From contig CAJOLI010000005.1 of assembly GCA_905235285.1 (NCBI GenBank), positions 20,411-84,410 of the forward strand: a stretch of DNA of 64,000 bases, written 5' to 3'. Shown one piece after another: positions 18,782-26,655 of this stretch (its first letter is position 1; each line of letters opens with the position of its first letter). Position numbers and translations under genes: made by a program. The stretch comes from an uncultured Bacteroidaceae bacterium (GTDB lineage: Bacteria > Bacteroidota > Bacteroidia > Bacteroidales > Bacteroidaceae). The notes below the pieces were generated by a model. It saw only the letters and a program-made list of their open reading frames with translations, was not told the origin of the DNA and did no database searches.

Positions 18782-21585
18782 ACAAGCTATTAGGTATTCT
18801 ATTATCCCTGTTTACTTGCTTGTTAAATAGCAATGCACAGGCGCATCCCGTGACAGGCTGTTACTGGGAATGGATGAATGGTAATATTTCAAAAGAGGGT
18901 ATTACCAAGGATTTAGAGTATATGAAGGCTGCAGGCATCGAATCCGCCTTTATCTTCGACGCCTGGGTAGGTGTTGAACGTGGTCCAGTGGATTATGGCT
19001 CACGGGAATGGATTGATGCTGTCAAGCATGCTTGCAAAGAAGCGAAGAGATTGGGAATAGTGCTGGGCCTACATAATTCACCAGGTTATACAGCGATGGG
19101 CGGACCATGGATACGTCCCGAGGAGTCGATGAAGGAACTGACGTGGAGCATATCTTCGAAAAAGAACCCGCCAGTACCAAAGCATAAGATGGGTTTCTAT
19201 CGTGATATCATGACTTTCCGCACCAGCTGTGCTGACGAAATGCAGGATATTGGCAAGCGACTGGAAGCAGGTGAATCTGTGGTCATCACGCTCGAGAAGA
19301 TGAAACCGCTGCAGGGCTTCAACCTGTGGCGGGGCGATCGCGAAAAACCGCTTGATCCATTCGACGGGCCAAGGGACTATGCTCCGACGTTGACGGTGGA
19401 GGCAAGTGCAGACGGCAAGAAATGGACAAATCTGGGCACAGCTTCAGGGCCGGCACTCAAAGCGCGCGACATACCCATATACTTTAAGTGTGAGACCACC
19501 ATGTGCCGCCATATCCGATTGACGAGCAACCGCGGGACCAACCTTGACAGGATTGAAATCTTAACGGCTGAAGGATCTGGCACAACCTACCGACGAGTGG
19601 GCTATACCACGACCGGACAAATGGTGACGGCTGCTTCAGAGGCAGGTTTGGGACTTGAGGTAGATAAGCTATCAAGGAAAGGCTTGGAGGCTCATTTTGA
19701 ACACTTCTTAGGGCCATTACTTGAGGAGTTGAAAGAATACTGCGGCACTACCCTATGTTATGTCATTTTGGATAGTTGGGAGGCAGGCGGACAAGACTGG
19801 ACGGAATCGCTGAGGGCAGATTACTTAACGACGGGTGAAGGGCGAGATTTCCTTACTGGTGGTATCGGCAAGCCGACCATCACCAAGCAGCGACTCTTCA
19901 TGCAGGAATTCTTCCTACCGTTGAGAGAGAAACTGCATGCCTACAATCTGCAATTAGTAGGCGAGCCTTATGGCAATGGTGACTTCGACCGTAAAGAATA
20001 TGGTCTATCTTTCGACCTTCCTATGAGTGAATACTGGGCGCGTAGCCACTATGGCACTATCGAACGACCTCGTTTTGTATCACGCTATGGCCATACGGCT
20101 GGCCGTGAAGTCATCGGATGCGAATTTGGCACAGCCTACCCTGGCGATGCCGACATACCCGCCACACTGAGCAACTTCCGCAACGACATCGATAAGGTTT
20201 GCAATGCTGGCGTGAACTTCTTTGTGCTCCACTGTGTAGCCCATCAAGACAACGACAACCGCCCTTTGACGATGGGTCCCTTCGGTACGCGCTTCGACCG
20301 GCTCCATGCCAACGTCGACTCCGTACGTGCCATCACCGACTATATTCGGAAGCGCGTCGCCCTACAGCAGCAGCACGTAATATGGGACTTTCAGACAGGC
20401 GAGGAGGGGTATCGTGCTTACCTTCGTCTACCGCGTGGCAGCAAGGAAGTGAAAGCTGTTCTCTACTGTCATCAGAACATGACCGAGGAAGTGTTATTCC
20501 GTAGTAAGTCTTTCTGCGCGAAGATGGACTCGCTGGGCGTGGCGATGGCATTTATCCAGCAAGGGTCACAAAACTGGGATGTGAACGTGAAGGACGCCAC
20601 GGGGCAGACCTGTCAGGATCGCTTCGAGCAACTGATGAAAGACTTTGCCCAGGGCACAGAGCACCCGGAGATAGCGACAGCCAAGATTATTCCCTTCGGT
20701 CATTCCGCTCAGGCCACATTCCCTTGGAACTTCGGAGCATGGAACCGAGAGCGCACCCTCTGCATCATCTCCTATCATGGCGATGCGCCGCGTACGAATC
20801 TCTGCGGCTACGGCCGTGAGAACGTAGAATGGGGCCGCACACGCAATATCGACCGTATTCCGGCTCTGATGGTAGAAGGTGAGTATGAGTGGTGGGAAGC
20901 GCGTGTAAATCCCGCCCTGGCCTTTCGCATGCACTACCCCGACTCGCGCATCTCATTTCTCTGCGATGCCGGCCGCGGGCACTTTGACTTATGCGAAGCG
21001 ACGCAGGACTATATGGCATTGTTTATTGAAAAAGCTCTTCATTATCAACCTGTCTCCACACAACCCACAGGCCTCGAGCAGAATCCTTTCGTGGCTGAAG
21101 CCGCCGACGGCGTCTACTATTCACGCTGGTATGAGGACGGACACGAGAGCACCGATAAGCATGACCAGTTCTGGTACTTCGACGACGAGATGGTGGCGCT
21201 GACTCGTGCCCGATATCAGGCAACACGCGGCAAGCGCGAACAGAATGTCTCAGCCTGCGTGAACGGCCAGCTCATTACCTATGACCCTAATAGCCATATC
21301 AAGCTGAAGACGACCGTCAGCGGCGAGACCTTCACCGTGGAGCCAGTCTTCGTGGACAGCACCCACAACGCGCTCAGTGACCGCCATGCACAGGTCCGTC
21401 CGCGTGTGGTGCTCATCTCTGGCGCAGCCGTACAGACAGGCGAATACACCTTCCACTATGATCCAGACTACTTTGGCTTTGACCCCAAGCGATTGTGGGA
21501 CGGCATCACCCTCTGCATCGAAGCCGACGGTGACGATGTCTTCAAACCAGCCGTTCGAGAGCTGAACATCCAAATCAAACGATAA
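18778..21585 (+). CDS. GH106-like alpha-L-rhamnosidase fused to an alpha/beta-hydrolase domain
   Basis: 935-residue secreted protein. After the signal peptide the N-terminal half matches the opening of GH106 rhamnosidases (GCYWEWMNGNISKEGITKDL; later GLHNSPGYTAMGGPW and LQLVGEPYGNGDFDRKEYG). A galactose-binding-like insert appears around residues 190-270. From about residue 535 the sequence changes to an alpha/beta-hydrolase (esterase-like) fold: the nucleophile elbow FGHSAQA (Ser643), an acidic stretch after a predicted strand (ALMVEGEYEWWEA) and the late His in GRGHFDL (His735). A beta-rich tail of about 170 residues follows. This replaces the usual GH106 C-terminal domains. Plausible role: removing rhamnose and an ester (for example acetyl) from the same side chain. 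The fusion is seen directly; the activities are inferred. Confidence 0.75.
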   Translation: MNKLLGILLSLFTCLLNSNAQAHPVTGCYWEWMNGNISKEGITKDLEYMKAAGIESAFIFDAWVGVERGPVDYGSREWIDAVKHACKEAKRLGIVLGLHNSPGYTAMGGPWIRPEESMKELTWSISSKKNPPVPKHKMGFYRDIMTFRTSCADEMQDIGKRLEAGESVVITLEKMKPLQGFNLWRGDREKPLDPFDGPRDYAPTLTVEASADGKKWTNLGTASGPALKARDIPIYFKCETTMCRHIRLTSNRGTNLDRIEILTAEGSGTTYRRVGYTTTGQMVTAASEAGLGLEVDKLSRKGLEAHFEHFLGPLLEELKEYCGTTLCYVILDSWEAGGQDWTESLRADYLTTGEGRDFLTGGIGKPTITKQRLFMQEFFLPLREKLHAYNLQLVGEPYGNGDFDRKEYGLSFDLPMSEYWARSHYGTIERPRFVSRYGHTAGREVIGCEFGTAYPGDADIPATLSNFRNDIDKVCNAGVNFFVLHCVAHQDNDNRPLTMGPFGTRFDRLHANVDSVRAITDYIRKRVALQQQHVIWDFQTGEEGYRAYLRLPRGSKEVKAVLYCHQNMTEEVLFRSKSFCAKMDSLGVAMAFIQQGSQNWDVNVKDATGQTCQDRFEQLMKDFAQGTEHPEIATAKIIPFGHSAQATFPWNFGAWNRERTLCIISYHGDAPRTNLCGYGRENVEWGRTRNIDRIPALMVEGEYEWWEARVNPALAFRMHYPDSRISFLCDAGRGHFDLCEATQDYMALFIEKALHYQPVSTQPTGLEQNPFVAEAADGVYYSRWYEDGHESTDKHDQFWYFDDEMVALTRARYQATRGKREQNVSACVNGQLITYDPNSHIKLKTTVSGETFTVEPVFVDSTHNALSDRHAQVRPRVVLISGAAVQTGEYTFHYDPDYFGFDPKRLWDGITLCIEADGDDVFKPAVRELNIQIKR

Positions 21586-21589
21586 AAGA

Positions 21590-23470
21590 ATGAGAAGACT
21601 TCTGCTTTCTATATCATTTATCATTTGTCATCTATCACTTTGCTTTTCCCAGCAAAGCGTGCAACCATTCGCACTGAAGGACGTTCGCCTGCTGCCCTCA
21701 CGCTTTCAGAGAAATATGCAGCGCGACTCAGCGTGGATAGCGTCCATTCCCATCGGCCGACTGCTCCATTCCTTCCGCAACACCGCTGGCCTTTATAGCG
21801 ATCGGGAAGGAGGCTACGACACAGGCATTGCGCTCAGCGGCTGGGAGTCGCCCGACTGCGATCTGCGCGGACACATTACCGGACACATGCTCTCCGCGAT
21901 GGCCTATTTGCAGATGCGCGAGAAAGCCGACTCTCTTGTGCAAGGATTAGCTGAAGTGCAACGACAATACGGCACCGGCTATCTGTCTGCCTATGGCGAG
22001 GGACTAATCGACCGAAATATCCAAGGCAAGTCGGTTTGGGCACCATTCTATACGCTTCACAAAATACTCCAAGGACTCATCGACCAATACCAGCTCTGTC
22101 AGAATGAGACCGCCCTGCAGGTAGCACGCGGCATGGGCAACTGGGCCTTCGACAAGCTGAAACCGCTCTCCGAAGAAACCCGCCAGCGGATGATACGAAA
22201 CGAGTTCGGCGGTTTCAACGAGGCCATGTACAACCTCTATGCCATCACCCACGAGGAGAAATATCTCTGGGTGGCCCGATTCTTCTATCACAACGACAAG
22301 ATTGATCCGCTGAAACAAGGCCTCTCAGATCTTGGGACTAACCATGCAAATACCTTTATCCCCAAACTGTTGGGCGAGTGTCGCAACTATGAGCTGTTTG
22401 GCGCTGAAGACAGCCGTCGGGCCGCCGAAAACCTTTTTTGGACACTCGTCAATAACCATGCCTTTGTCAACGGCGAAGTATCCGATAAGGAACACCTCTT
22501 CAAACCCTCTGAGCAGTCGAAACACCTTTCGGGCTACGACGGAGAGAACTGCTGCACGTACAACCTACTGAAGCTTGCTGATAGAATCTTCACCTATCAG
22601 CCCGACTCGAAGATTGCAGACTTCTACGAACGGGCTCTTTACAATCACATCCTGGGGCAACAGGACACACTATCGTCTATGGTCTGCTACTTCACGCCTT
22701 TGATGACAGGCGGCTACCGCCTCTATAGCACGCGCGACAGTTCGTTCTGGTGTTGCGTCGGCAGTGGCTTCGAAAGCCATGCCAAGTATCAATCGAGCAT
22801 CTATTTTAAAAGCCTCACCCCCGACACTTCTTCAAAGAGAGAGGGGCATAGCAGCTACAAGACGTTGTATGTCAATCTTTTTATTCCTTCGGAAATCAAC
22901 TGGGATGGCACCATCATCAGTCAAAGAACAATGTTCCCAGAATCAAACAAGACTGTTATAACGTCTTCGTCGATGATTAATATGAAAATACGCTACCCCT
23001 ACTGGGCCACATATATGAAAGTGAATGGCAAGAAGGCAAAGGCAGGAGCTGACGGTTACGTCACGATAATGAGTGAAAAACTAAAGGTGAAAAATGAAAA
23101 GTATATTGCTGAAGTGGAGTTCGGAATGACGTTGCGCAAAGAAGCCACAAAGGACAATCCCGCTTGCGTCGCCCTGCTCTATGGCCCTATAGTCCTCGGT
23201 GGCCGCCTGGCCGAGGTGCCCAAACCCTTCAGCAACCCCACAAAGCACAACGACTACTACACCTTCGACTACGGACAACACTGCGACATCAAGCTCGGTG
23301 AGGTCAAGCATCTCAGCGGGCTGAAATGGTCAACAGCCCCCTCCATGGGTTCAGTGGCTGGCGGTTCGTCCGCCAGCTCCGCCACGCCCCCTTCTACGGA
23401 AAAACCTATCATCATCCAACCTTTCTACGACCTCCAGCGCTGCCGATACGTAGTATATTGGAGACAATAA
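21590..23470 (+). CDS. GH127 beta-L-arabinofuranosidase-family enzyme
   Basis: 626-residue secreted enzyme (signal peptide MRRLLLSISFIICHLSLCFS, encoded by a repetitive tatcattt-type stretch). The alpha/alpha barrel shows the family features: ITGHMLSAMAYL, WAPFYTLHKILQGL, and the zinc/nucleophile cysteines in GENCCTYNLLKL and FWCCVGSGFESH. Known members use a zinc-bound cysteine as nucleophile to cleave beta-L-arabinofuranosides; the related family GH146 has the same motifs and cannot be excluded. Two repeat-like insertions sit in the C-terminal third: a gtgaaaa-type repeat read as SEKLKVKNEK, and a small GC-rich hairpin read as VAGGSSASSATPPST just before the last conserved segment (PFYDLQRCRYVVYW). 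Confidence 0.9.
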   Translation: MRRLLLSISFIICHLSLCFSQQSVQPFALKDVRLLPSRFQRNMQRDSAWIASIPIGRLLHSFRNTAGLYSDREGGYDTGIALSGWESPDCDLRGHITGHMLSAMAYLQMREKADSLVQGLAEVQRQYGTGYLSAYGEGLIDRNIQGKSVWAPFYTLHKILQGLIDQYQLCQNETALQVARGMGNWAFDKLKPLSEETRQRMIRNEFGGFNEAMYNLYAITHEEKYLWVARFFYHNDKIDPLKQGLSDLGTNHANTFIPKLLGECRNYELFGAEDSRRAAENLFWTLVNNHAFVNGEVSDKEHLFKPSEQSKHLSGYDGENCCTYNLLKLADRIFTYQPDSKIADFYERALYNHILGQQDTLSSMVCYFTPLMTGGYRLYSTRDSSFWCCVGSGFESHAKYQSSIYFKSLTPDTSSKREGHSSYKTLYVNLFIPSEINWDGTIISQRTMFPESNKTVITSSSMINMKIRYPYWATYMKVNGKKAKAGADGYVTIMSEKLKVKNEKYIAEVEFGMTLRKEATKDNPACVALLYGPIVLGGRLAEVPKPFSNPTKHNDYYTFDYGQHCDIKLGEVKHLSGLKWSTAPSMGSVAGGSSASSATPPSTEKPIIIQPFYDLQRCRYVVYWRQ

Positions 23471-23490
23471 ATAAAAATAAGCATTATTAT

Positions 23491-24735
23491 ATGAGAAAAA
23501 CTGTTAAGACCTTAACATTTGCTGCATTAACAGCACTCACATCCGCATCGTGCGCACCTACGGCAGGCAACATAAACGCCTTTAACACCGACCTTGAATA
23601 CTGCGACATCCAAGTGCGCCGCACTCTTTCAGAACTTGCAGATTCAACCGGAACAATAGACTACACCATGTCGCCGCGCAACATCCTTGACGGCGAGAGT
23701 CACTGGAACCTGCGCAAAGTGGATCGTACAGAGTGGTGCGGCGGCTTCGTCCCAGGCATCCTGTGGTACGACTATGAAGTCACGGGCGACAGTGCCATCC
23801 TCACGCAGGCGCGCCGCTTCACCGAGCCTCTGCTGGCTCTCGCACAGACGCCCGTCTACGACCACGACATCGGCTTCCTCGTCATCCCCAGCATCATGAA
23901 CGGCTACCGCCTCACGGGTGACGAGACATACAGGCAAGCACTCCTGGACTGTGCCGACTCTCTCGCCACGCTCTATAATCCGCGCGTAGGCACCATCCTC
24001 TCTTGGCCGCGCCACGTCGGCGACTACGGCGGTCACAACACCATCATGGACAATATGATGAACCTCGAGCTGCTCTTCTGGGCTGCTGACAACGGGGGCG
24101 ACGACCGTCTGCGCCAGATAGCCATACACCATGCCGACACGACGATGGCTTACCACTTCCACGACGGCATCGCTTACCACGTCGCCGTCTACGACACCCT
24201 CGATGGCCACTTCCTGCGCGGTTGCACTCATCAAGGTCTTGCAGACTCCACGATGTGGGCTCGTGGACAGGCGTGGGCCATCTACGGCTACACCATGTGC
24301 TACCGCTTCACCCACGACGAGCGTTACCTCAGCTTCGCACAGGAAGTTGCCGACGCCTATCTGAAGAACCTTCCTGCTGACGCCGTACCGTTTTGGGACT
24401 TCAACGACCCGCGCATCGCCAACTCTGCACTCTCTGACCTTACGCCTTCTGACTCGGTGGCTCCGCGCGATGCCTCAGCTTCATGCGTGGTGGCCTCTGC
24501 ACTCCTTGAGCTCGCCGGCTATGTCGGCAAGGAGAAGGCAAAGGAATATCTGAGCGTGGCACGCCAGACATTGACTACACTCCACCAGCCGCAATGGCGC
24601 GGCGGCGAGCATTGCCCCGCCTTCCTGCTTCACAGCACAGGCAACTTCCCCGCCGGTTCAGAAATCAACGCCTCCATAAGCTATGCCGACTACTACTATA
24701 TCGAAGCCCTTATCAGAGCACGAAAAACATTATAG
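23491..24735 (+). CDS. GH88 unsaturated glucuronyl hydrolase, lipoprotein
   Basis: 414-residue lipoprotein (MRKTVKTLTFAALTALTSAS followed by the lipid Cys). It removes the unsaturated uronic acid left by a polysaccharide lyase, which fits the heparinase-like lyase at the start of this gene group. Family features: WCGGFVPGILWYDYEVTGD, DHDIGFLVIPS, DNMMNLELLFWAA (catalytic Asp region), CTHQGLADSTMWARGQAWAIYG and EINASISYADYYYIEAL. The start at 23491 was chosen because it gives the lipobox; the longer open frame from 23326 overlaps the GH127 gene and has no signal sequence. It is the last gene of the locus. Confidence 0.93.
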   Translation: MRKTVKTLTFAALTALTSASCAPTAGNINAFNTDLEYCDIQVRRTLSELADSTGTIDYTMSPRNILDGESHWNLRKVDRTEWCGGFVPGILWYDYEVTGDSAILTQARRFTEPLLALAQTPVYDHDIGFLVIPSIMNGYRLTGDETYRQALLDCADSLATLYNPRVGTILSWPRHVGDYGGHNTIMDNMMNLELLFWAADNGGDDRLRQIAIHHADTTMAYHFHDGIAYHVAVYDTLDGHFLRGCTHQGLADSTMWARGQAWAIYGYTMCYRFTHDERYLSFAQEVADAYLKNLPADAVPFWDFNDPRIANSALSDLTPSDSVAPRDASASCVVASALLELAGYVGKEKAKEYLSVARQTLTTLHQPQWRGGEHCPAFLLHSTGNFPAGSEINASISYADYYYIEALIRARKTL

Positions 24736-24840
24736 CTTATAGCTCCATAATAACAAATCAGTCATCAGAATTTCGCGGTGCTTTATGGCAGTTAAGCGCG
24801 AGTAGACTTTTCACCCAGCCGAAAACATTTAGTCGTATGC

Positions 24841-24886
24841 ATTATTCCATGACCACTGAATGATTATTCAGTGGTCATGGAATAAT
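24841..24886. repeat. Perfect 21-bp inverted repeat with a 4-nt loop
   Basis: Arms 24841-24861 and 24866-24886 (attattccatgaccactgaat and its exact complement) around gatt. There is no T tract on either side, so it is not a standard terminator. It could be a transcript-end hairpin of the PUL, a palindromic repeat or a transposon foot. Confidence 0.85.
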
Positions 24887-24962
24887 CAAAACATATAGAT
24901 AGAACGATTGACGTAACATGTCCCCTTACGATGGATAATCGCTGTTGTGGGGCTTATACTTG

Positions 24963-25003
24963 GGAAAAAAGATAGCCCAACTTCTGTTTGCAAGAAGTTG
25001 GGC
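24963..25003 (-). terminator. Rho-independent terminator of purE
   Basis: Read leftwards: an 11-bp stem gcccaacttct/agaagttgggc with a 7-nt loop, followed by tatctttttt. It lies about 80 bp past the purE stop. Confidence 0.85.
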
Positions 25004-25028
25004 ATACAATATTATGGTTTAGGGGACG

Positions 25029-25051
25029 CTGAGGTTTAGCGGTCAGCAATA
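25029..25051. repeat. Solo end of the tgtccgctaaa repeat family
   Basis: ctgaggtttagcggtcagca resembles the right outer end at about 12635-12657 (ctgagttttagcggacatca) at nearly all positions. No matching second end was found nearby. Confidence 0.5.
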
Positions 25052-25083
25052 CTTTTTATTCACCCTATATTTTTATATTGAGT

Positions 25084-25587
25084 TCACACTTTGAACTTAA
25101 ACTTTACCTCCGCCAGCTCCTGATTGGCCTTGACGATTTTCTGTGCCAAGCCTTTCTTATACTCGCGCATACGTCCGGCCAGGGCCTCGTCGGTCAACGC
25201 CAGCATCTCGCAAGCCAGTACGGCAGCGTTTTGAGCTCCGTTGACGCCTACGGTGGCCACGGGTATGCCCGGAGGCATCTGTACGATGGAGAGCAGAGCA
25301 TCAAGGCCGTCGAGCATCCCCTTGATAGGTACGCCGATGACGGGCAGCGTCGTCTGAGCTGCTATGACACCTGGCAGGGCGGCTGCCATGCCTGCTGCGG
25401 CAATAATAACTTTGAGGCCGCGTCCTTCGGCTTCGCTGGCAAAACGCTCGACCTCAGCAGGTGTGCGGTGGGCCGATAATGCATTCATCTCAAACGGCAC
25501 TTCGAGTTCGTCGAGGAACTTCGCCGCTTTCTCCATGACAGGCAGGTCGCTGGTGCTGCCCATGATTATTGAAACGAGGGGGGACAT
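25084..25587 (-). CDS. purE: N5-carboxyaminoimidazole ribonucleotide mutase PurE
   Basis: 167-residue cytosolic enzyme of de novo purine synthesis that rearranges N5-CAIR to CAIR. The N-terminal Rossmann-like motif [17 protein letters not shown], the SAHRTP loop, and [12 protein letters not shown] with [17 protein letters not shown] are diagnostic for class I PurE. Length is normal for the stand-alone enzyme. It stands alone here, with a terminator downstream and tRNA-Arg 28 bp upstream on the same strand, so it may be transcribed together with the tRNA. Confidence 0.97.
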   Translation of the reverse strand: MSPLVSIIMGSTSDLPVMEKAAKFLDELEVPFEMNALSAHRTPAEVERFASEAEGRGLKVIIAAAGMAAALPGVIAAQTTLPVIGVPIKGMLDGLDALLSIVQMPPGIPVATVGVNGAQNAAVLACEMLALTDEALAGRMREYKKGLAQKIVKANQELAEVKFKFKV

Positions 25588-25615
25588 GTTTTTATAAGTT
25601 GAAAGTTGTGAGCAG

Positions 25616-25687
25616 TAGCCCCGAGGGGAATCGAACCCCTATCTAAGGTTTAGGAAACCTCTATTCTATCCGTTGAACTACAGGGCC
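25616..25687 (-). tRNA. tRNA-Arg (anticodon CCT)
   Basis: Folds as a full cloverleaf on the minus strand: acceptor GGCCCTG with CGGGGCT, D arm GTTC...GAAT, anticodon stem GAGGT/ACCTT with loop TTCCTAA (anticodon CCT), T arm AGGGG-TTCGATT-CCCCT, discriminator A. CCA is not encoded. It decodes AGG. Confidence 0.95.
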
Positions 25688-25703
25688 CCAACGTTTTCGG
25701 CTG

Positions 25704-25711
25704 CAAAGGTA
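25704..25711 (-). promoter_or_regulatory. -7 box of the tRNA-Arg promoter
   Basis: TACCTTTG on the minus strand matches the Bacteroidetes -7 consensus TAnnTTTG, 16 bp upstream of the tRNA. A clear -33 TTTG at the right distance is not obvious. Confidence 0.6.
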
Positions 25712-25885
25712 TGAATTATTGGCAAAAGAGGAAAGAGAAACAGAATATTTTTTCTTTCAAAACTCACCAGACCCTCAGAACCTCACTTCACGTCCTCACT
25801 TTCCACCAACACTTCCGCATACCCCCGTTGGCCCTTTGCAACGCTCAGCCACTCGTATCGGATGCACCACATACTCGTTGCTTAG

Positions 25886-26356
25886 TCAAGCTTTAGTCAA
25901 CAAATAAGAGACCACAGCATCCCAGTCAGGGAACGTGTCAGAACCGAACGGAATCCACTCGCCCTTGAACTCGCTGGTGCCGTTCTTGCCTCGGTCGTCA
26001 ATCAGATAGTCGCCTTCGACAAGGTCTTTCCTGTGAGTGATAATCATTCGTCTATGGAACACGTCATCAAGGTACTTGGTCACCCACGTAACCTTGTCCG
26101 ACCATGCGGAAGGATTCTTCCAAGGAGCCGTAGAGAGAATATAGACATCAAACACCTCTGCCAGTTTGTGAACTGCCTCGATGGCTCCCGGCATAGGATC
26201 CATCTTTCCGAATAAGCCAGGTATCTCGTCCAAACGGTCTTTCTCACCAGGTCTCTTTGCCTTGTACTGGTTCTTGGTCTCTTCGTCAATTCTATCCAGT
26301 CCTGATTGGAAATCAACCAGCACGTTGTCCATATCAAAAAACAGCCTTTTCTTCAT
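25886..26356 (-). CDS. 5'(3')-deoxyribonucleotidase (HAD superfamily, NT5C-like)
   Basis: 156-residue cytosolic phosphatase predicted to dephosphorylate deoxynucleoside monophosphates. HAD motif I is FFDMDNVLVDF at the N-terminus (two catalytic Asp), motif II VYILSTAPW, then the Lys region and motif IV DYLIDDRGKNG. The ATG at 26356 was preferred over a start 30 bp upstream because it puts motif I directly at the N-terminus as in the family. It has no obvious operon partner; the next genes upstream are surface proteins. Confidence 0.85.
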   Translation of the reverse strand: MKKRLFFDMDNVLVDFQSGLDRIDEETKNQYKAKRPGEKDRLDEIPGLFGKMDPMPGAIEAVHKLAEVFDVYILSTAPWKNPSAWSDKVTWVTKYLDDVFHRRMIITHRKDLVEGDYLIDDRGKNGTSEFKGEWIPFGSDTFPDWDAVVSYLLTKA

Positions 26357-26655
26357 AATCCCTTTTAATCCCACAATTTCATACATTTAAATAGCTGTTA
26401 TTTAAGTTTTTTTACTTTTTATTCTTATATGAGAGTCGCTTTGCTCTGCGAAGAACGTTTTTACTCGGTAAAAAATGTTAATCTCGCAAATATTCCTCCC
26501 ACTTGCTGAAGGCCAGAACTTTATTTTTCTCACTTGGTTTTCTCCTGTAGTATTTTCCAAACCTTCGGCTACAGTCATGGCTGCCGTCAACAAGAATAAC
26601 AAGAGTTTTTTTCTTAAGAATATTTATTTGTCATTGAATATGATTTGAATACACC
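26357..26655. other. Gene-free stretch with possible decayed coding fragments
   Basis: About 300 bp. On the minus strand two different frames look protein-like over short distances (a signal-peptide-like KKLLLFLLTAAMTVA near 26560-26605 and a run ending VLAFSKWEEYLRD near 26480), but neither has a proper start and they are out of frame with each other. This may be a decayed small gene; nothing can be called with confidence. Confidence 0.3.

Larger units (their letters stand above)
24736..25083. other. Intergenic region between GH88 and purE
   Basis: 348 bp without a supportable gene. It holds a perfect 21-bp inverted repeat (24841-24886), a terminator for the leftward purE transcript (24963-25003) and a solo copy of the end of the repeat element found at 11582-12660 (25029-25051). 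Confidence 0.8.

Noticed and set aside
23326..23490. Upstream extension of the GH88 reading frame
   Set aside because: It overlaps the GH127 gene and lacks a signal sequence; the ATG at 23491 gives a proper lipobox.
24975..25003. Hairpin considered as a riboswitch or attenuator of purE
   Set aside because: It lies downstream of purE and has a T tract on the purE strand, so it is a terminator.
26402..26602. Minus-strand ORF of 66 residues with a signal-like start
   Set aside because: It begins at a TTG inside what looks like a signal peptide, has no recognised family, and a better protein-like stretch lies in another frame. It was treated as possible decayed DNA.
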